In this document: in pieces, positions 37,318 to 45,925 of the stretch
How the letters are laid out: each line of letters starts with the position of its first letter
Numbering within the stretch: position 1 is the first letter of the stretch
Source: Sandaracinus amylolyticus
GTDB taxonomy: Bacteria; Myxococcota_A; Polyangia; Polyangiales; Sandaracinaceae
Reading direction: 5' to 3'
Length of the DNA: 64,000 nucleotides
NCBI RefSeq assembly: GCF_000737325.1
Contig: NZ_CP011125.1
Location: 3,844,001 to 3,908,000 of the forward strand
Program-made: the position numbers and the translations under genes
Notes under the pieces: generated by a model
The model's input: only the letters and a program-made list of their open reading frames with translations
The model's database searches: none
What the model was told of the DNA's origin: nothing

Positions 37318-40124
37318 CGACCACCAAGGTCCGGGTGTACGAGGTCGCGCGCGAGCTCGGGATGGACAATCGCGAGCTCATGAACCGCTTTGCGGCGCTG
37401 GGCATCCCGGTGCGGAATCACATGAGCGCGCTCGAGCCGGCCGAGGTCGATCGGGTCAAGCGCGCGCTCGAGAAGGACAAGGCGCAGAACACGGTGGAAG
37501 AGCGCATTCGCCCGACGGTCGTGCGCCGTCGTACGGCTGCGGCGCCCGAGCCGGTCGCTGCGGCGCCCGCCCCGGCGCCGGTGATCACGCGCGAGGCGCC
37601 GCGGGCCGAGAACGGCCACGCCGCGGTCGCGCCCGTCGCGCCGCGTCCCGTGGCGCCCACGCCGCCTCCGGCCGCTCCGCCGGTCGTCGAGCGTGAGCGC
37701 GAGGCCGCGCCGCCCCCGCCGCCTGCGCCCGTCGTGGCCGCGCCCCCGCCGGCCGTCGAGCGCGAGGCTGCGCCGCAGCCGCCGGCTCCGGTCGTCGAGG
37801 CCGCCCGTCCCGAGGCGCCGCCTCCGCCGGTCGCTGCGCGCCCGGTCGCGCCGGCCGTCACCGAGGAGCCCAAGCCCGCGCCGGCTCCCGTGCCCGCCCC
37901 CGCGCCGGTCGTCGCCGCCCCGACGCCGCCGCCGCCCGCGCCCGTCGCCGCGGCGCCCAGGCCGGCCCCGGTCGCCGCGCCGGAGCGTCCGGCGCCCGCG
38001 CCCGCAGCCGCCGCCCAGGCCTCCTCGGGCCCGGCGCTGCGTCCCTCGCAGCCGCCGCCCGCGTCGGTGCGCCTCGCGCACTCGAACCTGCCGCCCGGCG
38101 TCGTCGCGCGCGGCAACGTGACCGCGCCGAGCGCGCCGCCGCCCAGCGCGGCGACCGTCTCGCGCATCGTGTCCCAGCACGCCCAGGGCCCCGGCGGCCG
38201 CACGCAGTGGACGCCCGACGGCGGGCAGCGTCGCAGGGTCCAGGTCCCCGGCTCGACGCTCGGTCCCCCGGGCCGTCCGATGCCCGGTCAGCGCCCCGGC
38301 GCCAAGCGCCGCCCGATGCCCGGCAAGAAGGGCATGAAGACGGAGATCACGACTCCGTCGGCGCAGAAGCGCATCATCCGCATCGAGGACAACATCGCGC
38401 TGCAGCAGCTCGCGCAGAAGATGTCCCTCAAGGCGACCGACGTGCTGATGAAGCTCATCCAGATGGGGATGGGCGGCGTGAACATCAACAGCACGCTCGA
38501 CTCCGACACCGCGAAGCTGCTCGCGAGCGAGTTCGGCTACGAGGTCGAGAACGTCGCGAAGAGCGACGACGACATGATCGCCGAGGCGCGTGGCGCCGCC
38601 GGCGCGCAGGAAGACCTCGAGGCGCGCGCCCCGATCGTCACGGTCATGGGCCACGTCGACCACGGCAAGACCTCGCTGCTCGATCGCATCCGCAAGGCGA
38701 ACGTGGCGGCGGGCGAGGCCGGCGGCATCACCCAGCACATCGGCGCGTACCGCGTCGACACCGGCAAGGGCCCGATCGTGTTCCTCGACACGCCCGGCCA
38801 CGAGGCGTTCACCGCGATGCGTGCCCGCGGCGCGCAGGCGACCGACGTCGTCGTGCTGGTCGTCGCGGCGGACGACGGCGTGATGCCGCAGACGCGCGAG
38901 GCCATCAACCACGCGCGCGCGGCGGAAGTGCCGATCATCGTGGCGGTCAACAAGATCGACAAGCCGGGCGCGCGCCCGGATCAGATCCGCCAGGAGCTCT
39001 CGGGCCTCGGCCTCCAGCCGGAGGACTGGGGCGGCGACACGCTCTTCGTGAACGTGTCGGCGCTGAGCGGCGAGAACGTCGACGTTCTCCTCGAGAACAT
39101 CGCGCTGCAGACCGAGATCATGGAGCTGCAGGCGAACCCGGCGGCGGCCGCCGAGGGCGTCGTGCTCGAGGCGTACCTCGACAAGGGCCGCGGTGTCGTC
39201 GCGAACGTGCTCGTGCAGAACGGCACGCTCAACCAGGGCGACCTGATGCTCGCCGGCGTCGCGCTCGGCCGCATCCGCGCGCTCACCGACGATCGTGGAC
39301 GCCGCGTGAAGAACGCGGGTCCCGCGACGCCGGTCGAGGTGCTCGGTCTGCCGGACCTCCCGCAGGCGGGTGATCAGTTCTTCGTCGTCGCCGACCAGAA
39401 GAAGGCGCAGGAGCTGGTCGACGCGCGCAAGAAGGCGGTCGCCGCGAAGGCGAAGACGACCACCGCGAAGGGCCTCGAGGATCTCTACGCCATGATGAAG
39501 GCGGGCGAGGTCCAGGAGCTCAACCTCGTCATCAAGAGCGACGTGGCCGGCTCGGTCGAGGCGCTCGTGAAGGCGCTGACGGAGCTCTCGACCGAGAAGG
39601 TCAAGGTCAACGTCATCCACACCGGCGTCGGTGGCATCACCGAGAACGACGTCATGCTCGCGACCGCGTCGAAGGCGATCATCATCGGCTTCAACGTGCG
39701 CCCGGCAGGTCAGGCGGCGGCCGTCGCGAAGAGCGAGGGCGTCGAGATTCGCCAGTACTCGATCATCTACGAGGCGGTCGACGAGGTGAAGAAGGCCATG
39801 ACCGGCCTCCTCGCCCCGGTGTTCAAGCAGAAGGAGCTCGGCAAGGCCGACGTTCGCGCCGTCTTCAACATCCCGAAGGCGGGCACGATCGCGGGCTGTT
39901 ACGTCACCGAAGGCACGATCAAGCGCAACGCGAAGGCGCGCTTGGTGCGCGACTCGGTGCAGGTCTGGGAAGGCACGATCGCCAGCCTGCGTCGCGTGAA
40001 GGACGACGTGCGCGAGGTGACGTCGGGCTTCGAGTGCGGTGTCGGCCTCGAGAACTTCAACGACATCCACGAGGGCGACGTGATCGAGTGCTACGAGCTC
40101 GAGCAGGTGGCTGCGAGCCTGTAG
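37314..40124 (+). CDS. infB: Translation initiation factor IF-2
   Basis: A 936-residue GTPase from ATG 37314, overlapping the previous stop (ATGA). It brings initiator tRNA to the 30S subunit and promotes subunit joining. The N-terminal IF2-N motif [20 protein letters not shown] is followed by a very long Pro/Ala/Val-rich linker at about residues 75-335, a second IF2-N-like region near 355-410 ([19 protein letters not shown]), then the G domain with [10 protein letters not shown] (G1, near 445), DTPGHEAF (G3) and NKIDKP (G4), and domains II-IV to the end. Confidence 0.98.
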   Translation: MTTTKVRVYEVARELGMDNRELMNRFAALGIPVRNHMSALEPAEVDRVKRALEKDKAQNTVEERIRPTVVRRRTAAAPEPVAAAPAPAPVITREAPRAENGHAAVAPVAPRPVAPTPPPAAPPVVEREREAAPPPPPAPVVAAPPPAVEREAAPQPPAPVVEAARPEAPPPPVAARPVAPAVTEEPKPAPAPVPAPAPVVAAPTPPPPAPVAAAPRPAPVAAPERPAPAPAAAAQASSGPALRPSQPPPASVRLAHSNLPPGVVARGNVTAPSAPPPSAATVSRIVSQHAQGPGGRTQWTPDGGQRRRVQVPGSTLGPPGRPMPGQRPGAKRRPMPGKKGMKTEITTPSAQKRIIRIEDNIALQQLAQKMSLKATDVLMKLIQMGMGGVNINSTLDSDTAKLLASEFGYEVENVAKSDDDMIAEARGAAGAQEDLEARAPIVTVMGHVDHGKTSLLDRIRKANVAAGEAGGITQHIGAYRVDTGKGPIVFLDTPGHEAFTAMRARGAQATDVVVLVVAADDGVMPQTREAINHARAAEVPIIVAVNKIDKPGARPDQIRQELSGLGLQPEDWGGDTLFVNVSALSGENVDVLLENIALQTEIMELQANPAAAAEGVVLEAYLDKGRGVVANVLVQNGTLNQGDLMLAGVALGRIRALTDDRGRRVKNAGPATPVEVLGLPDLPQAGDQFFVVADQKKAQELVDARKKAVAAKAKTTTAKGLEDLYAMMKAGEVQELNLVIKSDVAGSVEALVKALTELSTEKVKVNVIHTGVGGITENDVMLATASKAIIIGFNVRPAGQAAAVAKSEGVEIRQYSIIYEAVDEVKKAMTGLLAPVFKQKELGKADVRAVFNIPKAGTIAGCYVTEGTIKRNAKARLVRDSVQVWEGTIASLRRVKDDVREVTSGFECGVGLENFNDIHEGDVIECYELEQVAASL

Positions 40125-40251
40125 TCGGAGCGAGGCGCGGCGCCTCGCGCTGCGCCGCGCGCACGGATCTTGGAACGAGCAAGACGGGCCCTCCTGATCG
40201 GCATGCCGGCGGGAGGGCCGGTCCGCTTCACGGACCTGCAGAGGAGACGTC

Positions 40252-40620
40252 GTGGTCGTCGGCGTGTGTCGAATCGTGCTCGCGCTCCCGAGCGTCGACT
40301 CGCTCAAGGGAAAGCGCTCGATCGTGCGGCGCATCGTCGACCGCGTGAGGCACAAGTTCAACGCGGCGATCGCGGAGGTCGCGGAGATGGACGCGCATCG
40401 TCGTGCAGTGCTGGGGTTCGCGGTGGTCTCGAACGACGCGCGCCACGCGAACTCGATGGTCGACACGATCGTGTCGTTCGTGAGCAGCGCGACCGAGGCG
40501 CTGGTGATCGATCGCTCGATGGAGATCGTTCACCTCGAGGACCACTTCGGCGGCGGGCTCGACGCCGCGATCGATCGCTCGTACGACGAGCCGGGCGAGG
40601 ACGACGACGATGGGCGCTAG
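40252..40620 (+). CDS. ylxP: DUF503 protein YlxP
   Basis: A 122-residue protein from GTG 40252 with GAGGAG five bases upstream. Matches the small DUF503/YlxP family found between infB and rbfA: VGVCRIVLALPSVDSLKGKRSIVRRI and VDTIVSFVSSATEALVID. Some relatives are implicated in 16S processing or ribosome assembly, which fits its neighbours, but the biochemical role is not established. The tail is acidic (DEPGEDDDDGR). It overlaps rbfA by 11 bases. Confidence 0.9.
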   Translation: MVVGVCRIVLALPSVDSLKGKRSIVRRIVDRVRHKFNAAIAEVAEMDAHRRAVLGFAVVSNDARHANSMVDTIVSFVSSATEALVIDRSMEIVHLEDHFGGGLDAAIDRSYDEPGEDDDDGR

Positions 40621-41005
40621 CGGAGCAGGTCGTGACAAGCGCATCGCCGAGCGGATCCGCGCGGACGTGATGGATCTCTTGCTGCGCGGTGCGATCCGCG
40701 ATCCGGACGTGCAGGGCGCCGTCGTGTCGGCGGTGGACGTGACGAACGATCTCTCGGTCGCGCGCGTCTGGCTGCGCGCGCTCGAGGGCGACGTGGACGC
40801 GGCGCGGCGCAAGCGGCTCGTGTCCGCGATGAAGCGCGCGGGCGGGTTCATCCGTCGCGAGCTCGGGCGCACGCTGCAGGTGCGTCGCGTGCCGGAGCTT
40901 CGCTTCGAGTGGGACGAGGGCGCCGATCGTGCGGCGCGCGTCGAAGCGTTGCTCGACGAGATCGCGATCGAGCAGCGCGCACGGAAGGAGGACGGGCAGT
41001 CATGA
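40610..41005 (+). CDS. rbfA: Ribosome-binding factor A
   Basis: A 131-residue protein from ATG 40610. RbfA binds the 30S subunit and supports maturation of the 16S 5' end. The family pattern is present: RIAERIRADVMDLLLRGAIRDP near the start, VSAVDVTNDLSVARVWLRAL in the middle and RRELGRTLQVRRVPELRFEWD at the end of the KH-like fold. Length is close to the usual 110-130. It overlaps ylxP upstream and nrnA downstream, so the genes are coupled. Confidence 0.94.
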   Translation: MGASGAGRDKRIAERIRADVMDLLLRGAIRDPDVQGAVVSAVDVTNDLSVARVWLRALEGDVDAARRKRLVSAMKRAGGFIRRELGRTLQVRRVPELRFEWDEGADRAARVEALLDEIAIEQRARKEDGQS

Positions 41006-41970
41006 GCCGTGCACGTGCAGTCGAGCTCGTCCGTGCAGGGTCGCGTTTCCTCGTGACCTGTCACGTGCGCCCCGACGCCGACGCGCTGGGATCGGCGCTC
41101 GGCCTCGCGGCGATCCTGCGCTCGATCGGGAAGGACGCGTTGGTCTACAGCCAGGATGGCGTGCCTCCGCTGCTCCAGTTCCTCGACGGCAAGGAGAAGG
41201 TCGCGCGCGACGTGCCGCCCGGGCGCTTCGACGCGACGTTCGTGATGGATGCCGCGGCGCGCGAGCTCGTGCCGCCGCTGCCTCCGAGCGAGCGCAGCGG
41301 GCCCGTCGTGATCGTCGATCACCACGCGGCGGCCGATGGCTTCGGCGACGTGATCGTGCGCGAGGTCGACGCGGTCGCGACCGGCGAGGTCGTGCTGCGC
41401 CTGATGCAGTCGCTCGGCGTGAAGGACGTGCCGCGCGACGCGGCCCAGCCGGTCTACGCGGCGATCGTCGCGGACACCGGCGGCTTCCGCTACTCGGGCA
41501 CCAACGCGACGACGCACCGGCTCGCCGCGCAGCTGCTCGAGCAGGGCGTCGATCCGTGGCAGGTCGCGTCGCACCTCTTCGAGCGCTGGGCGCCGCAGCG
41601 CATGGCGCTTCTCGGCGAGGTGCTGCGCGCGATGAAGATCGAGCTCGACGGACGCCTCGCGATCGTCGCGGTCGATCGCGAGATGATGGCGCGCACCGGC
41701 GCGAGCGACGACATGATCGAGGGCATGGTCAACTACGGGCGCATGCTCGAGGGCGTCGAGATCGCCGCGCTGCTCTGGACGCCCGAGAAGGGCCAGGACG
41801 TGAAGATCAGCCTGCGCTCGGCGGGCCGTGCGGACGTCGCCGCGCTCGCGGTGACGCTCGGCGGTGGCGGGCATCGCGCCGCGGCGGGCGCGTCGGTGCG
41901 CAACGCGGAGCTCGCGACCGTCGTGGCGCGTCTTCGCGACGAGGCCGCGAAGGTGCTCGCGCGACACTGA
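41002..41970 (+). CDS. nrnA: DHH-family oligoribonuclease/pAp phosphatase NrnA
   Basis: A 322-residue protein from ATG 41002, overlapping the rbfA stop (ATGA). It has the DHH superfamily residues: CHVRPDADALGS near residue 19, VIVDHHAAADGF near 105, and the C-terminal DHHA1 motif GGGGHRAAAGAS near 290. Such enzymes degrade nanoRNAs and dephosphorylate 3'-phosphoadenosine 5'-phosphate with Mn2+. The position between rbfA and truB is common in many phyla. It ends seven bases before truB. Confidence 0.9.
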   Translation: MSRARAVELVRAGSRFLVTCHVRPDADALGSALGLAAILRSIGKDALVYSQDGVPPLLQFLDGKEKVARDVPPGRFDATFVMDAAARELVPPLPPSERSGPVVIVDHHAAADGFGDVIVREVDAVATGEVVLRLMQSLGVKDVPRDAAQPVYAAIVADTGGFRYSGTNATTHRLAAQLLEQGVDPWQVASHLFERWAPQRMALLGEVLRAMKIELDGRLAIVAVDREMMARTGASDDMIEGMVNYGRMLEGVEIAALLWTPEKGQDVKISLRSAGRADVAALAVTLGGGGHRAAAGASVRNAELATVVARLRDEAAKVLARH

Positions 41971-41977
41971 GACGCCC

Positions 41978-42895
41978 GTGACGCACGGAGTGCTCGTCGT
42001 CGACAAACCTCGCGGGCCGACGTCGCACGACGTCGTCGCGTGGGCCCGTCGCGCGCTCGGCACGCGCGCCGTCGGCCATGCGGGAACGCTCGATCCGATG
42101 GCGACCGGGGTGCTCGTCCTCGGCGTCGGCGAAGGCACGAAGCTCACGCCGTACCTGATGAGCGAGGACAAGGCGTACGAGACGACCATCGTGCTCGGCG
42201 CCGAGACCGACACGCTCGACGCCGAAGGGCGCGCGACGTCCGAGCACGACGTACCGGCGCTCGATCGCGCGACGGTCGAGGCTGCGTGTGCACGCTTCGT
42301 CGGTACGTACCTGCAGCGCGCCCCGGCGGTGAGCGCGATCAAGAAGGACGGCGTCGCGCTGCACGAGCGCGTGCGTCGCGGCGAGGACGTCGAGGCCCCC
42401 GAGCGCGAGGTGCGCTGCGACGCGATCGAGGTGCTCGACGTGCGCGCGAGGGAGATCGATCTGCGCGTGCGCTGCGGAAAAGGGTTCTACGTGCGCTCGC
42501 TCGGCCGCGATCTCGCTCGCGAGCTGGGCACGCGAGGTCACCTCGGCGCGCTGCGACGCACGCGAAGCGGCGCGTTCGGCGCGGAGGACGCGCTTTCGGG
42601 CGAGGTGCTCCAGCGCGCGCGCCGCGGCGACGAGGACGCGCGAGCGCAGGTGCGCGCGTCGCTGCGATCGCTCGAAGCTGCGCTCTCGACGATCGCGCGC
42701 CTCGACGTCGGGGCATCGGGCGCGCGCGAGCTTCGCCACGGGCGTGCGCTCCGCATCGAAGAGCCCGTGGTCCGCGAGCCGATCGCCGCGCTCGACGAGT
42801 CGGGTGAGCTCGTCGCGATCGTGCGCTGGAGCGAAGGCGCGCTGCGCGTCGTGCGAGGGTTCGCGCCGCGTGCGAGCGTGGAGGGTGCATCGTGA
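41978..42895 (+). CDS. truB: tRNA pseudouridine-55 synthase TruB
   Basis: A 305-residue protein from GTG 41978. It makes pseudouridine 55 in the T-loop of tRNAs. The start GVLVVDKPRGPTSHDVVAW and the catalytic motif HAGTLDPMATGVLVL (catalytic Asp in LDP) are clear, followed by YETTIVLGAETDTLDAEG and a C-terminal PUA-like region. It shares four bases with the following lipoprotein gene (GTGA), so that gene is translated with this operon. Confidence 0.95.
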   Translation: MTHGVLVVDKPRGPTSHDVVAWARRALGTRAVGHAGTLDPMATGVLVLGVGEGTKLTPYLMSEDKAYETTIVLGAETDTLDAEGRATSEHDVPALDRATVEAACARFVGTYLQRAPAVSAIKKDGVALHERVRRGEDVEAPEREVRCDAIEVLDVRAREIDLRVRCGKGFYVRSLGRDLARELGTRGHLGALRRTRSGAFGAEDALSGEVLQRARRGDEDARAQVRASLRSLEAALSTIARLDVGASGARELRHGRALRIEEPVVREPIAALDESGELVAIVRWSEGALRVVRGFAPRASVEGAS

Positions 42896-43539
42896 GCGCG
42901 AGGACGTGCATCGCGGCGCTCGTCGTGCTCGTCGCGTCGATCGGCTGTGGAGACGATGCGCCCGCCGCGGACGCCGGCTTCGACGCTGCGATCGACGCGG
43001 GCCACGACGCTGGATCCGACGCCGGTCCGATGTGCGCGCCGGCGTGCGAGCCCGGCACCGCGTGCTGCGACGACGAGGGAACGCCCGCGTGCGTCGCGCT
43101 GGCCAACGACATCCACCACTGCGGCTTCTGCGGCCTCGACTGTCTCGCGACGCGCCGTGGCGACTCGTGTCAGGCCGCGCAGTGCGCGTGCGGCGACTTC
43201 CTGCTCGGCTGCGTGGGCACGTTCGCGTCGAGCTGCTGCGTCCCGCCCGAGGGCGGTGGCCCTCCGGTGTGCGCCGACCTCGCGCGCTCCCGCGAGCACT
43301 GTGGCGACTGCAACGTCGAGTGCGTCCCCGAGCAGGCCGATCGCTGCGACGGAGGCCGGTGCATGTGCGGCGACGAGCGTCGCGCGTGCGCCGGGACCGA
43401 CGCGGACCGCTGCTGCGGTGACCGCATGGACGTCTTCTCGTGCGTCGACGTCACGACCGATCGCGATCACTGCGGCGAGTGCGGCAACCGCTGCACCGCG
43501 GGCTTCCGCTGCGACGCGGGCGAGTGCGTCCCGCTCTGA
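42892..43539 (+). CDS. Cys-rich lipoprotein
   Basis: A 215-residue protein from GTG 42892 overlapping the truB stop by four bases. The signal sequence RTCIAALVVLVASIGC ends in a lipobox-like Cys18, followed by an Asp/Ala/Gly-rich linker (DAGFDAAIDAGHDAGSDAG). The mature part has over 25 cysteines arranged as three similar modules, each containing a marker of the form D-x-x-H-C-G-x-C (IHHCGFCGLDC, REHCGDCNVEC, RDHCGECGNRC). This type of modular Cys-rich exported protein is common in myxobacterial genomes. Function is unknown. Its linkage to a ribosome-maturation operon is unexpected. Confidence 0.8.
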   Translation: MSARTCIAALVVLVASIGCGDDAPAADAGFDAAIDAGHDAGSDAGPMCAPACEPGTACCDDEGTPACVALANDIHHCGFCGLDCLATRRGDSCQAAQCACGDFLLGCVGTFASSCCVPPEGGGPPVCADLARSREHCGDCNVECVPEQADRCDGGRCMCGDERRACAGTDADRCCGDRMDVFSCVDVTTDRDHCGECGNRCTAGFRCDAGECVPL

Positions 43540-43549
43540 GCCGCGTCAC

Positions 43550-43750
43550 CGTCGAGCGCGTTCCCGCTCCGAGCCGCGTGTCCGCTCCCGAGCGTGTCCA
43601 CTCCGAGCGCGCGCCACACCGAGCGTGTCCACGCCGAGCGCGCCCCGCTCCGAGCGCCCACTCCGAGCGTGTCCACGCCGAGCGCATCCCGCTCCGAGCG
43701 CCCACTCCGAGCGCATCCCGCTCCGAGCGGCCCCACTCCGAGCGCGCGCC
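43550..43750. repeat. Degenerate tandem array with CTCCGAGCG core
   Basis: Roughly a dozen imperfect units of about 11-17 bases share the core C-x-C-x-CCGAGCG (for example CCACTCCGAGCGTGTCCACG and CATCCCGCTCCGAGCGC), with a higher-order order of alternating CCACTCCGAGCG, TGTCCACGCCGAGCG and CATCCCGCTCCGAGCG. It follows the lipoprotein stop directly and precedes the tRNA terminator. All frames are open, but no start signals are seen and I do not call a gene. Confidence 0.75.
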
Positions 43751-43773
43751 CCGCACAGCGCGAAAAACGAAAA

Positions 43774-43796
43774 CCCCGGATGCGAAGCATCCGGGG
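43774..43796 (-). terminator. Intrinsic terminator of tRNA-Cys
   Basis: A perfect ten-base stem CCCCGGATGC/GCATCCGGGG with loop GAA. On the minus strand it is followed by TTTTCGTTTTTCG, a good U-tract, so it ends the tRNA-Cys transcript, whose 3' end is 73 bases upstream. Confidence 0.9.
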
Positions 43797-43868
43797 TCCA
43801 TCGTGCTCGCTGCCCCAAGCGCGAAGCGGCCAGGGGTCGAGAGGGGAGCGGAGCTCCCCCGGGAACTA

Positions 43869-43940
43869 AGGCGCCGAGCAGATTCGAACTGCTGTATGAC
43901 GGTTTTGCAAACCGTTGCCTAACCACTTGGCTACGGCGCC
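43869..43940 (-). tRNA. tRNA-Cys (GCA)
   Basis: On the minus strand the sequence folds into a full cloverleaf: seven-base acceptor GGCGCCG/CGGCGCC, three-base D stem GCC/GGC, anticodon stem ACGGT/ACCGT with loop TTGCAAA (anticodon GCA), variable CATAC, and T stem AGCAG/CTGCT with loop TTCGAAT. The discriminator is T (U73), the identity base for cysteine. CCA is not encoded. Confidence 0.97.
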
Positions 43941-43953
43941 GTGAAGGACGGGT

Positions 43954-43982
43954 TTGGTAGCACGCGCTCTCGCAGCGTTCAA
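43954..43982 (-). promoter_or_regulatory. Promoter of tRNA-Cys
   Basis: TTGAAC (43977-43982) and TACCAA (43954-43959) on the minus strand are spaced by 17 bases, ending 13 bases before the tRNA 5' end. This is one of the best sigma-70 matches in the window. Confidence 0.75.
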
Positions 43983-44048
43983 CCGTTGTCTGCGGCCTCG
44001 TTCGAGAGCGCGCGCACGGCTCGCGACTGGAACGCTCCTCGTGACCGG

Positions 44049-44054
44049 TATAAG
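44049..44054 (+). promoter_or_regulatory. Possible -10 element of the methyltransferase gene
   Basis: TATAAG lies 12 bases before the ATG at 44067. A weak -35-like CTGGAA sits 16 bases upstream at 44027-44032. If used, the leader would be very short. Confidence 0.4.
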
Positions 44055-44066
44055 ACTCCCGCCGCC

Positions 44067-44927
44067 ATGACGAGCACCCAGGCCGAGATCGACCTTTCGT
44101 ACAGCGTCTCGAACGAGTTCTTCAAGCTCTGGCTCGACGAGAACATGCACTACACCTCGGCGAGCTTCTTCACCGGGAAGGAGACGCTCGAGGAGGCGCA
44201 GATCCAGAAGTCCCGCGTGCTCTACGAGTACGCCGAGATGACGCCCGACAAGCTCGTCCTCGACATCGGCTGCGGCTGGGGCTCGAACCTCCTCTATCAC
44301 TCGACGCGCGGCACCAAGGTCGCGCACGGCATCACGCTCTCCACCGGCCAGTGCGACTGGGCGAACCAGAAGATGAACCTGCCCGAGACCTACGAGGTCA
44401 AGCTGCAGGACTTCTGGAAGTACGAGCCCGCCGTGAAGTACGACGCGCTCCAGTCCATCGAAATGATCGACCACGTCGTCTCGCCCCAGCAGTCGACGCA
44501 GGGCCTCGCGATCGACCTCTACCGGAACTACTTCGAGCGCTGCTGGCATCTCGCGAAGCCCGGCGCGTGGTTCGGCTTCCAGGCGATCCTCCGCGACCGC
44601 GTGCCGCGCAATCGCAAGGACCTCGAGGACCTCAAGTTCACGGCCGACGTCATCTTCCCGGGCGGCCTCAACCCGCGCCTCGAGGAGCTGATCGTCGCCA
44701 TCCGCCCGTTCTGGGAGTGCGTCGAGATGCGCACCCAGCGCGAGAGCTACGGCAAGACCACCGGCGAGTGGCTGCGCCGCCTCCGCGAGAACGAGCGCGA
44801 GATCCGCAAGCAGTGGGGCGATCAGGTCTACGTCGACTACGAGCGCTACCTCGACACGTGCGTGCGCGCCTTCGCGAACCACTGGTCGAGCGACGTGCAG
44901 ATGAAGCTGCGTCGTTGCGACCTCTGA
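44067..44927 (+). CDS. CFA-synthase-like SAM methyltransferase
   Basis: A 286-residue protein from ATG 44067. The start LSYSVSNEFFKLWLDENMHYT is typical of cyclopropane-fatty-acid synthase/mycolic acid methyltransferase enzymes (family Y.LSN.FF.L.LD..M.YS), followed by the SAM motif VLDIGCGWGSNLLYH near residue 70, the LSTGQCDWA and QSIEMIDHV segments. The usual Cys/Glu bicarbonate site of true CFA synthases cannot be confirmed, so the product may be a methylated or cyclopropanated lipid or a different small molecule. It is shorter than CfaA (about 380) and lacks its N-terminal domain, like the mycobacterial enzymes. It is transcribed away from tRNA-Cys. Confidence 0.85.
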   Translation: MTSTQAEIDLSYSVSNEFFKLWLDENMHYTSASFFTGKETLEEAQIQKSRVLYEYAEMTPDKLVLDIGCGWGSNLLYHSTRGTKVAHGITLSTGQCDWANQKMNLPETYEVKLQDFWKYEPAVKYDALQSIEMIDHVVSPQQSTQGLAIDLYRNYFERCWHLAKPGAWFGFQAILRDRVPRNRKDLEDLKFTADVIFPGGLNPRLEELIVAIRPFWECVEMRTQRESYGKTTGEWLRRLRENEREIRKQWGDQVYVDYERYLDTCVRAFANHWSSDVQMKLRRCDL

Positions 44928-45925
44928 GCGCCACCCGCCTGCCGCTGCTCCTCGCCGCGATCGTCGTCACGACGGTCGCGGCGTCTGCGTTCGCACAGCC
45001 AGCCGTCGGACGCACCGCGGAGCGCATCGCGATCATCGGCGGGCGCGTGGTGCTCGGCGGGTTCGGCGGTGCGCTGTGGATCCACGACGGCGATCGCACC
45101 CGCCCGCTGCCCTCCGACGACGCGCACGCCGATCCCTTCCGCTGGATCACGCGCGGTGATCGCCTCGTGATCATCGGACGCCACGGCGTCTCGACGCTCG
45201 GCGAGACCGCGGTCGCGCCGCTCCCCTCGATCCCCGATCACCAGATCCTCGATGCCGTGCCCACTGCGCGCGGCGTGGTGTCGCTCGCGCTCGGCGTGTC
45301 GTGCGCCGGCCAGGGCGAGGACGAGGTCTGCACCGAGTCCGACACGCGCGAGCTCTACGACGCGACCACGCGCATCACCGGGTCGCTCGCGGGCGCCGAC
45401 CTCCTCTCGTTCGACGCCTCGGAGGACGGCGCGACCATCGTCGTCGGCGTCGCGCGCGAGAGCGCCTCGCTCCTCGTGCTCGCGCGGCGGCCGGAGGGAT
45501 GGTCGGCCGAGTCGTCGTACCCGCTCGGCGCGACCCTCGGAGACGTCCCGGCGCGCGTCGCGCTCTCGCCGAGCGCACGCTACGCCGTCGCGTTCCTCCA
45601 GGGCGGCACCGTCGTGATCGTCGATCGCCGCGGCGGCGAGCCGCGCCGCGTGTCGGTGGGCGAGGGCGCCTCGTGGGCATGGGCGTTCGACGCCGCCGAG
45701 GAGCGCCTCGCGGTCGCGCACGCGCGCACCTCCGTCACGCTGGTCGCGCTTCGCGACGGCACGTCGACCGAGCGCGCCATCGCGCCCGAGATGGTCGACC
45801 TCGGGCGCGACTGCCTCGCGCTCACCACCGACGCGCTGCTCGTCGCGTGTCAGCGCCTCTCCGCGCCGACGCGCGTCGCGCTCACGACGACGGCAGGATC
45901 GGCGAGCGCGCTCCCGGCTCGATGA
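44915..45925 (+). CDS. Exported beta-propeller-like protein
   Basis: A protein of 336 residues if started at TTG 44915, which overlaps the methyltransferase stop by 13 bases; no ATG or GTG fits the signal peptide, so the start is uncertain. The N-terminus (LPLLLAAIVVTTVAASAFAQ) is a clear Sec signal. The mature part has repeated blade-like strands ending in pairs such as GGRVVLGGFGGALWIHDG, GDRLVIIGRHGV and SARYAVAFLQGGTVVIVDRRGG, which suggest a WD40/PQQ-like propeller of about six blades. No family is assigned. Its 3' end overlaps the convergent HelD-like gene by 44 bases. Confidence 0.65.
   Translation: MRPLSATRLPLLLAAIVVTTVAASAFAQPAVGRTAERIAIIGGRVVLGGFGGALWIHDGDRTRPLPSDDAHADPFRWITRGDRLVIIGRHGVSTLGETAVAPLPSIPDHQILDAVPTARGVVSLALGVSCAGQGEDEVCTESDTRELYDATTRITGSLAGADLLSFDASEDGATIVVGVARESASLLVLARRPEGWSAESSYPLGATLGDVPARVALSPSARYAVAFLQGGTVVIVDRRGGEPRRVSVGEGASWAWAFDAAEERLAVAHARTSVTLVALRDGTSTERAIAPEMVDLGRDCLALTTDALLVACQRLSAPTRVALTTTAGSASALPAR

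Noticed and set aside
43774-43796. Terminator of the truB operon on the plus strand
   Set aside because: The U-tract is only on the minus side, so it serves tRNA-Cys; plus-strand termination here is unproven.
43550-43960. Open frames across the CTCCGAGCG array read as small proteins
   Set aside because: They arise from low-complexity repeats and run across the tRNA-Cys gene or its terminator; no ribosome-binding sites.
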